The notes: a model not told the origin generated them from the letters alone. A stretch of DNA of 54,991 nucleotides from Acidobacteriota bacterium (GCA_009835985.1 VXWI01000060.1:1-54991); one strand, 5' to 3'. Counted from the first letter of the stretch, positions 1-8,105 are shown. Numbers and translations: made by a program.

Positions 1-128
1 GCCGGAGGCGCCGGGGTGGACGGCGCCCCTCCGTCGCCGCAGGCCCAGACCAGGAAGGCGGCTCCCGCGAGCAGAAAAGGCGCGCTGCGGCGGCGGCGAA
101 CGGACCCGCCTCGGCCCCGAGTCCTCAC
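1..128 (-). CDS. Lipoprotein, N-terminal part only (runs off window)
   Basis: Reading leftwards from a GTG at 126-128 gives an arginine-rich N-terminus, a hydrophobic stretch (APFLLAGAAFLVWAC) and then CGDGGAPSTPAPP. This is a lipoprotein signal peptide with the lipidated Cys at about residue 30, followed by the Gly/Thr/Pro linker usual in exported lipoproteins. GGAAG lies just upstream of the GTG. The frame stays open to the window edge, so the mature domain cannot be seen and no function can be given. It diverges from nuoL, so its promoter must lie in 129-270. The open frame on the opposite strand here has no coding features. Confidence 0.6.
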   Translation of the reverse strand, partial: MRTRGRGGSVRRRRSAPFLLAGAAFLVWACGDGGAPSTPAPP

Positions 129-197
129 GCTTCCGATCGCAAGCGAAATCCGTGCCAGAAGCGGGGTTCCGCACCGGTTGCCAGGCCTTCGGAAGCG

Positions 198-226
198 TTG
201 ACCTAAAGGCCCCGATCCGGTACCTT
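198..226 (+). promoter_or_regulatory. Candidate sigma-70 promoter of the nuoLM-atp operon
   Basis: TTGACC (198-203) and TACCTT (221-226) are separated by exactly 17 bases. This would start transcription near 233 and leave a leader of about 38 bases before the TTG start of nuoL at 271. It is the only good sigma-70-like pair seen between the divergent lipoprotein gene and nuoL. Found by eye only. Confidence 0.4.
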
Positions 227-270
227 CCGCGCCGTCCATGCCTGCCCTCGGGAGTGCCTTGTAAGCTGCC

Positions 271-2295
271 TTGAACTCCCTTCTTTGGCTCATCCCGGTC
301 CTTCCCGGGGTGGGTGCCGCGATCAACGGGCTCTTCGGAAAGCGCCTCGGCAAGCGGCTCAGCGGCCTGCTTGCCTGCGGGTCGGTGGCCGCCTCCTTCC
401 TGATCGCCCTGGGGTTCTTCTTCACGGTCTTCCTCGCCGAGGGTGGGGCGTCGGCCAGGGTCGAGCAGTCCCTCTTCTCCTGGATCCCGAGCATGGGGGT
501 CGACTGGGCCTATCGCCTCGATTCGCTTTCGATGGTGATGACCCTGGTGGTCACCGGGATCGGGCTGCTGATCCACATCTACTCGCTCGGCTACATGAGC
601 CACGACGCGGGCTTCAGCCGGTTCTTCGCCTACCTGAACCTGTTCACCTTCTTCATGCTGAACCTGGTGCTGGGCGCGAACATGCTGCTCCTGTTCATCG
701 GCTGGGAGGGAGTGGGGCTCTGCTCCTACCTGCTAATCGGGTTCTGGTTCGAGCGGCCGGCGGCGGCTGCCGCGGGAAAGAAGGCGTTCATCGTGAACCG
801 GATCGGGGACGCCGGCTTCATCATGGCGGTGTTCCTGACCTTCGTCACCTTCGGGACGCTCGACTTCTACGGGGTGATGGGAGCGATCTCCGCTTCGGAG
901 ATGCACGGCGGGGTGCTGACCGCGATCGGAGTGCTGCTCTTCGTCGGCGCCGCCGGCAAGTCCGCGCAGATTCCCCTCTACGTCTGGTTGCCGGACGCGA
1001 TGGAGGGGCCGACCCCGGTCTCGGCGCTGATCCACGCAGCGACCATGGTGACCGCGGGCGTCTACATGGTGGCCCGGAGCGGCGTCCTCTTCGCGCACGC
1101 TCCGGCGGCGATGGCGCTGGTCGCCACGATCGGAGCCCTGACCGCGATCTTCGCGGCGTCCATCGCGCTCTTCCAGAACGACATCAAGAAGGTCCTCGCC
1201 TATTCGACCGTCTCGCAACTCGGTTACATGTTCCTGGGCGCGGGCGTCGGCGCCTTCGCGGCGGCGATCTTCCACCTGATGACCCACGCCTTCTTCAAGG
1301 CCTGCCTCTTCCTCGGTTCCGGCAGCGTGATCCACACCATGGAACACGCCGAGCACGCCTCCGGCGGGCATCGCCACTACACCGAGATGCAGGACATGCG
1401 GAACATGGGCGGCCTCGCCCGCCACATGCCCCGGACCGCGTACACCTTCATGATCGCGACGGTGGCGATCGCGGGGATTCCGCCGCTCGCCGGGTTCTTC
1501 AGCAAGGACGAGATCCTCTGGAAGACCTTCGAGGGCGGCCACTTCGTCCTCTGGGCGCTCGCGGCGGCGGCTGCCGCGATGACCGCGTTCTACATGAGTC
1601 GGCAGGTGATCATGACCTTCTGGGGCGACTTCCGGGGCGGTGCGCCGATGGAGAAGCACCTCCACGAGTCGGCGCCCTCGATGACCGTCCCGCTGATCAT
1701 CCTGGCGGCCGGCTCGGTGGTCGCCGGCTTCGTGGGCGTCCCCGCCGCGCTCGGCGGGGCGAACCGCATCGAGCACTTCCTCGAGCCCGCCATCTACGCG
1801 GGCGGTCACGGCCCGGCCCCGATCCCCCACGCCTCCTACGCCGTGGAGTACGCCCTGATGGGCCTCTCGGTGGCGCTGGCGGCCGCCGGGATCCTGTACG
1901 CCTACCGCCGCTACTGGACCGGGCCGACCCGGGACTCGGCGCTCGCCGGCAGCCGCGCCTACCGGACGCTGCTCAGCAAGTACTACGTGGACGAGATCTA
2001 CGACGCGACCGCCGTCCAGGGCACGGTGCGCGGCGGGGAGGGCCTCTACCGCTTCGACCAGAAGGTGGTGGACGGGGCCGTGAACGGCTCCGCGTCGCTC
2101 ACCCGGCTCAGCGGGGACCTTTCCGATCTGAGCGATCAGAACCTCGTGGACCGGGCCGTCAACCTGGTCGCCGAAATCCTGGCCGCCGCGTCCACGCGGT
2201 TCCGGCGGCTCCAGACCGGGCTGTTCCAGAACTACGCCCTTCTCATGTTGTTCGCCGTGGTCCTGCTGGCCGGGGCCCTCACCCTTTGGAGCTAG
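271..2295 (+). CDS. nuoL: NADH-quinone oxidoreductase subunit L
   Basis: Membrane subunit of complex I that pumps cations in the distal arm. The 674-residue protein is nearly all membrane helices. It has the antiporter-type Glu in IGWEGVGLCSYLLIGFW (about E146), the pumping-channel Lys in GKSAQIPLYVWLPDAMEGPTPVSALIHAATMVTAGVY context (about K230), and the NuoL-specific C-terminal long amphipathic helix and last anchor (about 560-674, KYYVDEIYDA to QTGLFQNYALLML). An in-frame TAA at 262 forces the TTG at 271 to be the first possible start. It heads an operon: nuoM follows after 50 bases, then F0 genes. No other nuo genes are next to it, so it is split from the main complex I cluster. Confidence 0.95.
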   Translation: MNSLLWLIPVLPGVGAAINGLFGKRLGKRLSGLLACGSVAASFLIALGFFFTVFLAEGGASARVEQSLFSWIPSMGVDWAYRLDSLSMVMTLVVTGIGLLIHIYSLGYMSHDAGFSRFFAYLNLFTFFMLNLVLGANMLLLFIGWEGVGLCSYLLIGFWFERPAAAAAGKKAFIVNRIGDAGFIMAVFLTFVTFGTLDFYGVMGAISASEMHGGVLTAIGVLLFVGAAGKSAQIPLYVWLPDAMEGPTPVSALIHAATMVTAGVYMVARSGVLFAHAPAAMALVATIGALTAIFAASIALFQNDIKKVLAYSTVSQLGYMFLGAGVGAFAAAIFHLMTHAFFKACLFLGSGSVIHTMEHAEHASGGHRHYTEMQDMRNMGGLARHMPRTAYTFMIATVAIAGIPPLAGFFSKDEILWKTFEGGHFVLWALAAAAAAMTAFYMSRQVIMTFWGDFRGGAPMEKHLHESAPSMTVPLIILAAGSVVAGFVGVPAALGGANRIEHFLEPAIYAGGHGPAPIPHASYAVEYALMGLSVALAAAGILYAYRRYWTGPTRDSALAGSRAYRTLLSKYYVDEIYDATAVQGTVRGGEGLYRFDQKVVDGAVNGSASLTRLSGDLSDLSDQNLVDRAVNLVAEILAAASTRFRRLQTGLFQNYALLMLFAVVLLAGALTLWS

Positions 2296-2345
2296 CCAGC
2301 CCGTATGAACACCGCGACTAGCGCTGCCAGCTCCGGATAAGCCGA

Positions 2346-3935
2346 ATGTTCGAGAACAACCCCTTCAACTTCCCGATCCTGTCGCTGGTGGTCTTCTTTC
2401 CGGCGATCGCGGCGCTCTTCATCCTGTTCTTCGTCAAGAAGACCGACGAGGACCGGGTCCGCTGGCTCGCGAACGGCGCGGCGCTCATCGGATTCCTGAT
2501 CTCGCTGCCGCTCTGGTTCGCGTTCGACGCGGCCGGGCCGCAGTTCCAGTTCGGAGAGCGCTACGAGTGGATCCCGAGCATCGGCGTCGAATACAACCTC
2601 GGCCTCGACGGGATCAGCCTGCTGCTGGTCCTGATGACCACCCTGCTCGGCTTCATCGCCATCCTGTCCTCCTGGAAAGGCGTCACCGAGCGGGTCAAGC
2701 AGTACTACGTCTTCCTCCTGTTCCTCCAAACGGGAATGCTGGGGGTCTTCGTTTCCCTCGACTTCTTCCTGTTCTACGTGTTCTGGGAAGTGATGCTGGT
2801 CCCGATGTACTTCCTGATCGGGGTCTGGGGCGGCCCGAGGAAGCTCTACGCGGCCATCAAGTTCTTCCTTTACACCCTGGTGGGCAGCGTGCTGATGCTG
2901 CTCGGCATCCTGGCGCTCTACTTCGCCCACCACGGGGCGACCGGCGAATACACCTTCGACCTGCTACGCCTCATGGAGACGTCGTATGCGTCGGGTCTCC
3001 AGTTCTGGGTGTTCCTCGCCTTCTTCATCGGGTTCGCGATCAAGGTCCCGATGTTCCCGTTCCACACCTGGCTTCCGGACGCTCACGTCGAGGCGCCAAC
3101 CGCCGGGTCGGTCATCCTGGCCGGGGTGCTGCTGAAGATGGGGACCTACGGGTTCGTGCGGTTCTCGATCCCGCTCCTGCCGGAAGCCAGCCGTGAGGCG
3201 GTCTGGTGGGTCGCCACCCTCGCGATCATCGGGATCATCTACGGGGCGCTCGTGGCGCTCGTCCAGAAGGACTGGAAGAGCCTCGTCGCCTACAGCTCGG
3301 TGAGCCACCTCGGCTTCGTGATGCTCGGCGTCTTCGCGCTGAACACCCTGGGCCTCGAGGGCGGCATCCTCCAGATGATCAACCACGGGCTCTCCACCGG
3401 GGGACTCTTCCTGCTCGTCGGCATCATGTACGAGCAGCGCCACACGCGGGAGATCGCGGCCTACGGCGGGATCGCCAAGGTGGTGCCCAAGTACGCGGCG
3501 CTCTTCCTGATCATCGCGCTCGCCTCCATGGGCCTTCCCATGCTGAACGGGTTCATCGGCGAGTTCCTGATCCTGCAGGGCGTCTTCCAGGTGGACTGGG
3601 TCTACGCCGCGTTCGCCGTCTCGGGCATCGTGCTCGGCGCCGCGTACCTGCTGTGGCTCTACCAGCGGGTCATGTTCGGCAAGCTGGACAAGGAAGAGAA
3701 CAAGTCGCTCGCCGACGTGACCAGTCGCGAGAACGCCACCCTGGTCCCGATCGTCGCGCTCTGCATCTTCATCGGCGTCTATCCCAAGCCGTTCCTCGAG
3801 AAGCTCGCCGTCCCGGTGGCCGCCATCGTCGAGCGTGTCTCTCCGGAGAGCGCGCAGACAGCCGAGGCGCCGCCGCTGCCGGCCGGGTTGGAGGAAGAGC
3901 TCCAGAACAGCGCCGCTATCCCGAGCGACGACTGA
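2346..3935 (+). CDS. nuoM: NADH-quinone oxidoreductase subunit M
   Basis: Antiporter-like membrane subunit of complex I, 529 residues, about 14 helices. It shows the conserved Glu in YVFWEVMLVPMYFLIGVWGG (about E148) and the motif KVPMFPFHTWLPDAHVEAPTAGSV. It starts with ATG 50 bases after nuoL. In the usual order nuoN follows nuoM. Here the next gene, 42 bases on, is an ATP synthase accessory gene instead. The C-terminal tail (about 495-529) is acidic and Ala/Pro-rich, with no obvious fold. Confidence 0.95.
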   Translation: MFENNPFNFPILSLVVFFPAIAALFILFFVKKTDEDRVRWLANGAALIGFLISLPLWFAFDAAGPQFQFGERYEWIPSIGVEYNLGLDGISLLLVLMTTLLGFIAILSSWKGVTERVKQYYVFLLFLQTGMLGVFVSLDFFLFYVFWEVMLVPMYFLIGVWGGPRKLYAAIKFFLYTLVGSVLMLLGILALYFAHHGATGEYTFDLLRLMETSYASGLQFWVFLAFFIGFAIKVPMFPFHTWLPDAHVEAPTAGSVILAGVLLKMGTYGFVRFSIPLLPEASREAVWWVATLAIIGIIYGALVALVQKDWKSLVAYSSVSHLGFVMLGVFALNTLGLEGGILQMINHGLSTGGLFLLVGIMYEQRHTREIAAYGGIAKVVPKYAALFLIIALASMGLPMLNGFIGEFLILQGVFQVDWVYAAFAVSGIVLGAAYLLWLYQRVMFGKLDKEENKSLADVTSRENATLVPIVALCIFIGVYPKPFLEKLAVPVAAIVERVSPESAQTAEAPPLPAGLEEELQNSAAIPSDD

Positions 3936-3977
3936 GCCAGCCCATCTCCGGTCCCCGGCCGCGGGAGACGTCCGCCC

Positions 3978-4235
3978 GTGACGGCCGAACCGCCGGTCGC
4001 GCCGCGCGCCCGGCTGCTGACCCTGCTGAGCCTCGGTTTCTCGGTGCCCATGGCGATCGTGATCGGCGGCGGGGCCGGCTGGCTGCTCGACCGCTGGCTG
4101 GGGACGGCGCCCTGGCTCTTTCTGGTCTTCCTGGCGTTCGGGATCGTGGCAGGCCTCCGGAACGTGGTTCGGGCCGCCTCGGCGGTGGCGGACAGCGACG
4201 CGCCGCCTGAGGATTCGGGCGGAGAGGACTCATGA
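3978..4235 (+). CDS. atpZ: AtpZ/AtpI-family F0 accessory membrane protein
   Basis: Small 85-residue protein with a GTG start and two membrane helices joined by WLLDRWLGTAPW. It fits the short 'ATPase gene 1' family (F0F1-ATPase subunit AtpZ/AtpI), proposed to help cation supply or assembly of the synthase. The acidic tail (DSDAPPEDSGGEDS) is cytoplasmic-looking. Its stop overlaps the start of the next gene in ATGA, so the two are translationally coupled. Confidence 0.75.
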   Translation: MTAEPPVAPRARLLTLLSLGFSVPMAIVIGGGAGWLLDRWLGTAPWLFLVFLAFGIVAGLRNVVRAASAVADSDAPPEDSGGEDS

Positions 4236-4681
4236 CGGATTCGGGGAGGCCGGCGGAAGCGAGCCGGGAAGAGCGGCTCACCCGGCGGGCGGTCGCCCTC
4301 GGAGCGGCCGCCGCGCTGATCGCGCTCGCTTTCGGCCCCCGAATCGGGCTTTCGGTGCTGGGCGGGGCCACCATCTCCGTCCTCAACATCGTCGCGCTCC
4401 GCCGGGTCGCCGGCGGTCTGACCGCCGACCACTCCGCCCGGTCGGCCATCGTGCTGGCCGCGCTCACCGGAGTTCGTTATCTCTTGCTCGGGGGCGCGCT
4501 GGTTGCGATAATTGCCGTCTGGAACGCCGACGTGATCGGCGTCGTGTGCGGGTTGGGCGCGCCGAACCTGGCCGTCCTGCTGGAACTGCGAAACGGGGGC
4601 CTCCGGGCCCTTCGTACACCGCAGGCCTCTCCTCCCCCGGATGATCCGGAGGACAGGGCGAACCCCCCGCCGGGCGCCTGA
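4232..4681 (+). CDS. atpI: ATP synthase protein I-like membrane protein
   Basis: 149 residues with four predicted helices between about 24 and 125 and a charged N-terminus. Position (after atpZ, before atpB) and four-helix shape fit AtpI, the chaperone-like protein that helps assemble the c-ring. Sequence similarity to AtpI is weak, as is normal for this family, so the call rests mainly on context. The C-terminal tail is Pro-rich and disordered. The ATG is chosen from the ATGA overlap with the gene before. Confidence 0.65.
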   Translation: MTDSGRPAEASREERLTRRAVALGAAAALIALAFGPRIGLSVLGGATISVLNIVALRRVAGGLTADHSARSAIVLAALTGVRYLLLGGALVAIIAVWNADVIGVVCGLGAPNLAVLLELRNGGLRALRTPQASPPPDDPEDRANPPPGA

Positions 4682-4704
4682 CCGCACGTCCTCCCGATCC
4701 GACC

Positions 4705-5394
4705 ATGGAAATCCACCACTACTCAGCCTTCACCCACCTGATCGAGGAGTGGTTCCATGTCCATCCGCCGGACCACGTCGTGATGGCGGTCTTCGTGGCG
4801 CTTGTCCTTTCCGGGTTCGCGATGCTCTTCCGCCGCCGGATCTCGGTGGAGAACCCCGGCCGGCTCCAATTGATCCTCGAAACGCTCGTCGGGGGCCTGC
4901 TCTCGCTGCTGCGCGAAAACGTGGGTCCGAAAGGCCGGCGGTTCCTGGGCCTGGTGGGCACGCTCGCCCTCTTCATCTGGATCAGCAACCTGTGCGGGCT
5001 GGTGCCCTATCTCTCGTCCCCCACGGTGAGCATCAACATGCCGGTGGGATGCGCCATCGTGGCGTTCCTGTACTACAACTACCAGGGGATCCGGGCCCAC
5101 GGGGCGAAGAAGTACTTCGCCCACTTCCTCGGGCCGAGCCCCTGGCTGGCCATCGTGATGCTGCCGGTCGAGATCATCAGCCACGTCAGCCGCATCCTCT
5201 CGCTGTCGGTCCGGCTCTTCGGAAACATCTTTGGCGAAGAGCTGGTCGTGGTGGTGCTGGCGTTCCTGATCCCGTTCGTGGTGCCGCTCCCGATGATGGC
5301 CTTCGGCGTCTTCGGCAGCACGCTGCAGGCATTCGTCTTCACCATGCTCACTGTCATCTATCTCGGCGGCGCGGTCGCGGCCGAGGAACACTGA
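4705..5394 (+). CDS. atpB: F0F1 ATP synthase subunit a
   Basis: Stator membrane subunit that holds the two ion half-channels. 229 residues, five or six helices. The essential stator arginine is seen in SRILSLSVRLFGNIFGEE (about R170), and the asparagine and glutamates next to it match the family. SSPTVSINMPVGCAIV matches the region before the fourth helix. It lies 23 bases after atpI and 18 before atpE. The other synthase genes (b, delta, alpha, gamma, beta, epsilon) are not in the window. Confidence 0.95.
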   Translation: MEIHHYSAFTHLIEEWFHVHPPDHVVMAVFVALVLSGFAMLFRRRISVENPGRLQLILETLVGGLLSLLRENVGPKGRRFLGLVGTLALFIWISNLCGLVPYLSSPTVSINMPVGCAIVAFLYYNYQGIRAHGAKKYFAHFLGPSPWLAIVMLPVEIISHVSRILSLSVRLFGNIFGEELVVVVLAFLIPFVVPLPMMAFGVFGSTLQAFVFTMLTVIYLGGAVAAEEH

Positions 5395-5412
5395 TCCAAG
5401 GAGAAAACCATC

Positions 5413-5736
5413 GTGTCCAACAAGTTTCGGACGACCCTGCTGGCCGTCTTCGGCGTGCTCGCCGCTTCCCCGGTCTTCGCCCAGGGAGCCTGGGACCCGG
5501 TAGTCAGTCAGTGGGCACTCATCTCGGCGGGTGGCGCGATCGCCATCGCCGCCGCCTTCGGCGCCACGGCGCAGGGACGCGCAGTGGTCGGCGCCTGCGA
5601 GAGCCTCGCCCGGAACCCCGGCGCCGCGCCGCAGATCCGGTTCTCGCTGCTCCTCGGCCTGGTGCTGATCGAGTCGCTCGTCATCTACGCCTTCGTCACC
5701 GCGCTGATCATCTTCTTCGTTCTCTGGAACGGCTGA
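5413..5736 (+). CDS. atpE: F0F1 ATP synthase subunit c, with signal-like leader and Na+-type ligands
   Basis: Ring-forming ion carrier, 107 residues against the usual 75-90. The extra length is a signal-peptide-like N-terminus ending in SPVFA-Q (about residue 23), known in c subunits of several phyla. The polar loop is ARNP (R67). Counting from the loop, Q54, E87, S88 and Y92 fall exactly on the Na+ ligands Q32, E65, S66 and Y70 of the Ilyobacter tartaricus c-ring; the T67 position is Leu. The GxGxGxG motif of helix 1 reads A47-F49-A51-A53. The start is GTG behind AAGGAGAAAA. It is the last gene of the operon; a strong hairpin begins at its stop codon. Confidence 0.93.
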   Translation: MSNKFRTTLLAVFGVLAASPVFAQGAWDPVVSQWALISAGGAIAIAAAFGATAQGRAVVGACESLARNPGAAPQIRFSLLLGLVLIESLVIYAFVTALIIFFVLWNG

Positions 5737-5758
5737 GTTCGACATCAGTCGAACTCAG
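5733..5758 (+). terminator. Perfect 11-bp hairpin at the end of atpE
   Basis: CTGAGTTCGAC, loop ATCA, GTCGAACTCAG form a perfect stem that includes the atpE stop codon. No T-run follows, so it may be a 3' end stabiliser or a Rho-related structure rather than a classical terminator. It abuts a repeat copy at 5759. Confidence 0.5.
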
Positions 5759-5788
5759 TTCGGAGCGCCGGCCTCTGGCCGGCATAGC
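5759..5788 (+). repeat. Two-hairpin palindromic repeat, copy 1 (second hairpin only)
   Basis: TCGGAGCGCCGGCCTC then TGGCCGGCAT: the GCCGGCC/GGCCGGC hairpin and its TCGGAGC flank, as in the full copies at 18842, 18966, 26592, 54779 and 54899. After GGCAT the sequence diverges, so the second half is lost. Confidence 0.65.
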
Positions 5789-5797
5789 CGCTCGTGT

Positions 5798-5842
5798 CCG
5801 GAGACCGGGGACCGGGCGTAGAGCCCGGCCTCTGGTCTCCGG
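5798..5842. other. Long imperfect hairpin, 20-bp arms
   Basis: A 20-base arm beginning CCGGAGACC and ending CCGGGC, a 5-base loop GTAGA, and a matching arm ending GGTCTCCGG. All positions pair except one A-C mismatch and two G-U pairs. It sits between atpE and mtnA, next to repeat copies, and is not itself a member of that repeat family. It could stop or insulate transcription. I did not recognise a SAM or SAH riboswitch in it. Confidence 0.5.
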
Positions 5843-5911
5843 CGCGCGCGGCGTACACGCACGCCGGCCAACGGCTTCAGGGCTGCGCCGGGCTCGGCTG
5901 GAGCATGGGTT

Positions 5912-5961
5912 GTTTCGCCTCCCTGCGGTCGGCGATGCCAGCCGGAGGCTGGCGCTCCGAG
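5912..5961 (-). repeat. Two-hairpin palindromic repeat, copy 2
   Basis: Full-length copy: GTTTCG, first hairpin (CGCC/GGCG with a small internal loop), CGATGCC, second hairpin AGCC-GGAG-GCTGGC, then GCTCCGA. The second stem reads CCAGCC/GGCTGG instead of CCGGCC/GGCCGG, so both arms changed together. It ends 18 bases before the mtnA start. Confidence 0.75.
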
Positions 5962-5978
5962 ACTGGTAGGGTGAACCG

Positions 5979-7031
5979 ATGGTCCGGCCCTTCCGTTGGG
6001 ACTCCGAGCGCAAGGTCCTCCAACTCCTGGACCAGCGCCGGCTCCCGTCCGAGGAGACGTGGATCGAGTGCGCCGAAGCGGACCAGGCTGGGGACGCGAT
6101 CCGCGAGATGGCGGTTCGCGGGGCTCCGGCGATCGGGATCGTCGCCGCCTACGCGGTGGTGCTGGGGTTCGCCCGTGACGCCGGGAACGCGCCAGCTTCC
6201 CGGTTCGAGGACCTGGCGGCCGCGCTGCTGAATACCAGGCCAACCGCCGTCAACCTTGGGGCCGCCATCGCGCGCATGCGCACCCGGTTGGAATCGCTCG
6301 TCACCGATTCGGCCGCGGAGAGGGTTCGCGGACTGGAGGCGGAGGCGGACCGCATCGCCGCCGAGGATCTCGAAGCCAACCGTCGCCTGGGCACGCTCGG
6401 GATGGGCCTGCTGACGGGCGAAGGACCGGCGCGGGTCCTGACCCACTGCAACGCCGGAAGCCTCGCCACCTCGGGCTACGGGACCGCCCTCGGGATCGTC
6501 CGCGCGCTGGTCGAATCCGGTCGCGAGGTCGAGGTGTTCGCTCCCGAGACCCGTCCCTATCTCCAGGGCGCCCGTCTCACGGCATGGGAGTTGATGGCGG
6601 ACGGAATCCCGGTCACCCTCGTCACGGACGGCATGGTCGGTTCCCTGCTTGCCGCCCGGGACATGGACGCGGTGGTCGTGGGAGCCGACCGGATCGCGGC
6701 GAACGGGGATTCGGCCAACAAGATCGGCACCTACCAGGCGGCGGTCCTCGCGAAGGAACACGGCGTGCCGTTCCTGGTGGCCGCGCCCTTTTCGAGTGTG
6801 GACCTCGAGACCCCGACGGGTGCGGAGATCCCCATCGAGGAACGCCGCCCCGAGGAGATCGTCGAGATCGCGGGAACCCGGATCGCCCCGGAGGGCGTTC
6901 CCGTCTGGAACCCCGCCTTCGACGTGACCCCGGCCCGCTACATCACCGCGATCGTGACCGAGCGCGGGATCGCGCACCCGCCGTTCGCGGCTTCGCTGGC
7001 GCGTCTGGGCGGGACATCGGGAATAACCTAA
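5979..7031 (+). CDS. mtnA: S-methyl-5-thioribose-1-phosphate isomerase
   Basis: Converts methylthioribose-1-phosphate to methylthioribulose-1-phosphate in methylthioadenosine salvage; cytosolic. 350 residues, the usual length for bacterial MtnA (eIF2B-like fold). Seen: MAVRGAPAIGI near the N-terminus, the catalytic Cys in THCNAGSLAT, PETRPYLQGARLTAWEL, the catalytic Asp in VVGADRIAANGDSANKIGT, and the C-terminal NPAFDVTPARYITAIVTERG. It starts an operon with tsaD (4 bases apart) and the RuBisCO-like gene, which would use its product. Confidence 0.95.
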   Translation: MVRPFRWDSERKVLQLLDQRRLPSEETWIECAEADQAGDAIREMAVRGAPAIGIVAAYAVVLGFARDAGNAPASRFEDLAAALLNTRPTAVNLGAAIARMRTRLESLVTDSAAERVRGLEAEADRIAAEDLEANRRLGTLGMGLLTGEGPARVLTHCNAGSLATSGYGTALGIVRALVESGREVEVFAPETRPYLQGARLTAWELMADGIPVTLVTDGMVGSLLAARDMDAVVVGADRIAANGDSANKIGTYQAAVLAKEHGVPFLVAAPFSSVDLETPTGAEIPIEERRPEEIVEIAGTRIAPEGVPVWNPAFDVTPARYITAIVTERGIAHPPFAASLARLGGTSGIT

Positions 7032-7035
7032 CGGC

Positions 7036-8100
7036 ATGCTCATCCTCGGGATCGAGACCTCCTGCGACGAGACCTCCGCGGCCGTGGTCGAAGACGGCCG
7101 GCGCATCCTCTCGAACGTCGTCTCGTCCCAGGTCGCCCAGCACGCGCAGTTCGGGGGAGTGGTGCCCGAGATCGCTTCCCGGCAGCATCTCCTCAACCTG
7201 TCGCCGGTGGTGCAGCAGGCCCTCCGGGAGGCAGAGGTCGGCCTGGATGACATCGAGGCGGTCGCGGTTACCAACGGTCCGGGCCTCATCGGGGCGCTGC
7301 TCGCCGGTGTCTCCTTCGCCAAGGCGTTCGCGTTCGCGCGCGGGATTCCGCTGGTCGGGGTGGATCACATCGAAGGCCACATCCGGGCCTGCTACCTCGA
7401 GGGCGCCGAGGTTCCCCACCCGGCGCTCGCACTCGTGGTGTCCGGAGGGCACACGAACCTCTTCCTGCTCGAGGCCGAGAGTTCCTACCGGCTGCTCGGC
7501 AAGACCCGTGACGATGCGGCGGGCGAGGCGTACGACAAGCTCGCCAAGCGGCTCGGTCTCGGGTATCCGGGCGGTCCGGTCCTCGACCGGTTGGCGCAGC
7601 GGGGCGACGCGAACCGCCACCTCTTCTCGCTCCCGCACTTTTCGGACGGAGCCAAGCTGGACTTCAGTTTCTCGGGCCTCAAGACCCAGGTCCTCCGGCT
7701 CATCGAGCACGAGAGAATCGAACCGCTCGCCGATGGCGAGGATCCGTTCGGCCGCGAAGATCTCCGTGATCTGGCCGCCAGCTTCCAGTCGGCGGTCGTC
7801 CGCGCCCTGCGCCGGTCGGTGGACCGGGCGCTGCGCAGGTTCGAAGCGAAGGCCGTGCTGTTGACCGGCGGGGTCGCCGCCAACTCGGCCCTGCGGGCCA
7901 ACTTCCAGGCGCTCGGCCAAGAGCGCGGCCTGCCCGTCTTCTATCCCACCATCGCCCTCTCCACCGACAACGCCGCCATGATCGCCGCCGCCGGGCACCT
8001 GGCCCTCCTCCGGGGCGAGGTCGCGGGTCCGGAGTTGACGGCGGACACCGAACTGCGGCTGGGCGAGACCGGGCCGCGCCGCTCCCGGCGCCACCGCTGA
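7036..8100 (+). CDS. tsaD: tRNA N6-adenosine threonylcarbamoyltransferase
   Basis: Transfers the threonylcarbamoyl group to A37 of ANN-reading tRNAs, with TsaB and TsaE. 354 residues, normal length, ASKHA fold. Seen: start ILGIETSCDETSAA, metal-binding His pair in VDHIEGHIRA (H111, H115), nucleotide loop VVSGGHTNLFLLE, GGVAANSALR, and the C-terminal STDNAAMIAAAG. It sits between mtnA and the RuBisCO-like gene with gaps of 4 and 5 bases, which is an unexpected place for a tRNA-modification gene. Confidence 0.96.
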   Translation: MLILGIETSCDETSAAVVEDGRRILSNVVSSQVAQHAQFGGVVPEIASRQHLLNLSPVVQQALREAEVGLDDIEAVAVTNGPGLIGALLAGVSFAKAFAFARGIPLVGVDHIEGHIRACYLEGAEVPHPALALVVSGGHTNLFLLEAESSYRLLGKTRDDAAGEAYDKLAKRLGLGYPGGPVLDRLAQRGDANRHLFSLPHFSDGAKLDFSFSGLKTQVLRLIEHERIEPLADGEDPFGREDLRDLAASFQSAVVRALRRSVDRALRRFEAKAVLLTGGVAANSALRANFQALGQERGLPVFYPTIALSTDNAAMIAAAGHLALLRGEVAGPELTADTELRLGETGPRRSRRHR

Positions 8101-8105
8101 TCCCG

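Noticed and set aside
5737..5978. SAM or SAH riboswitch before mtnA
   Set aside because: The region is highly structured, but I could not match the conserved cores of known SAM or SAH aptamers; the helices are plain hairpins and repeat copies.
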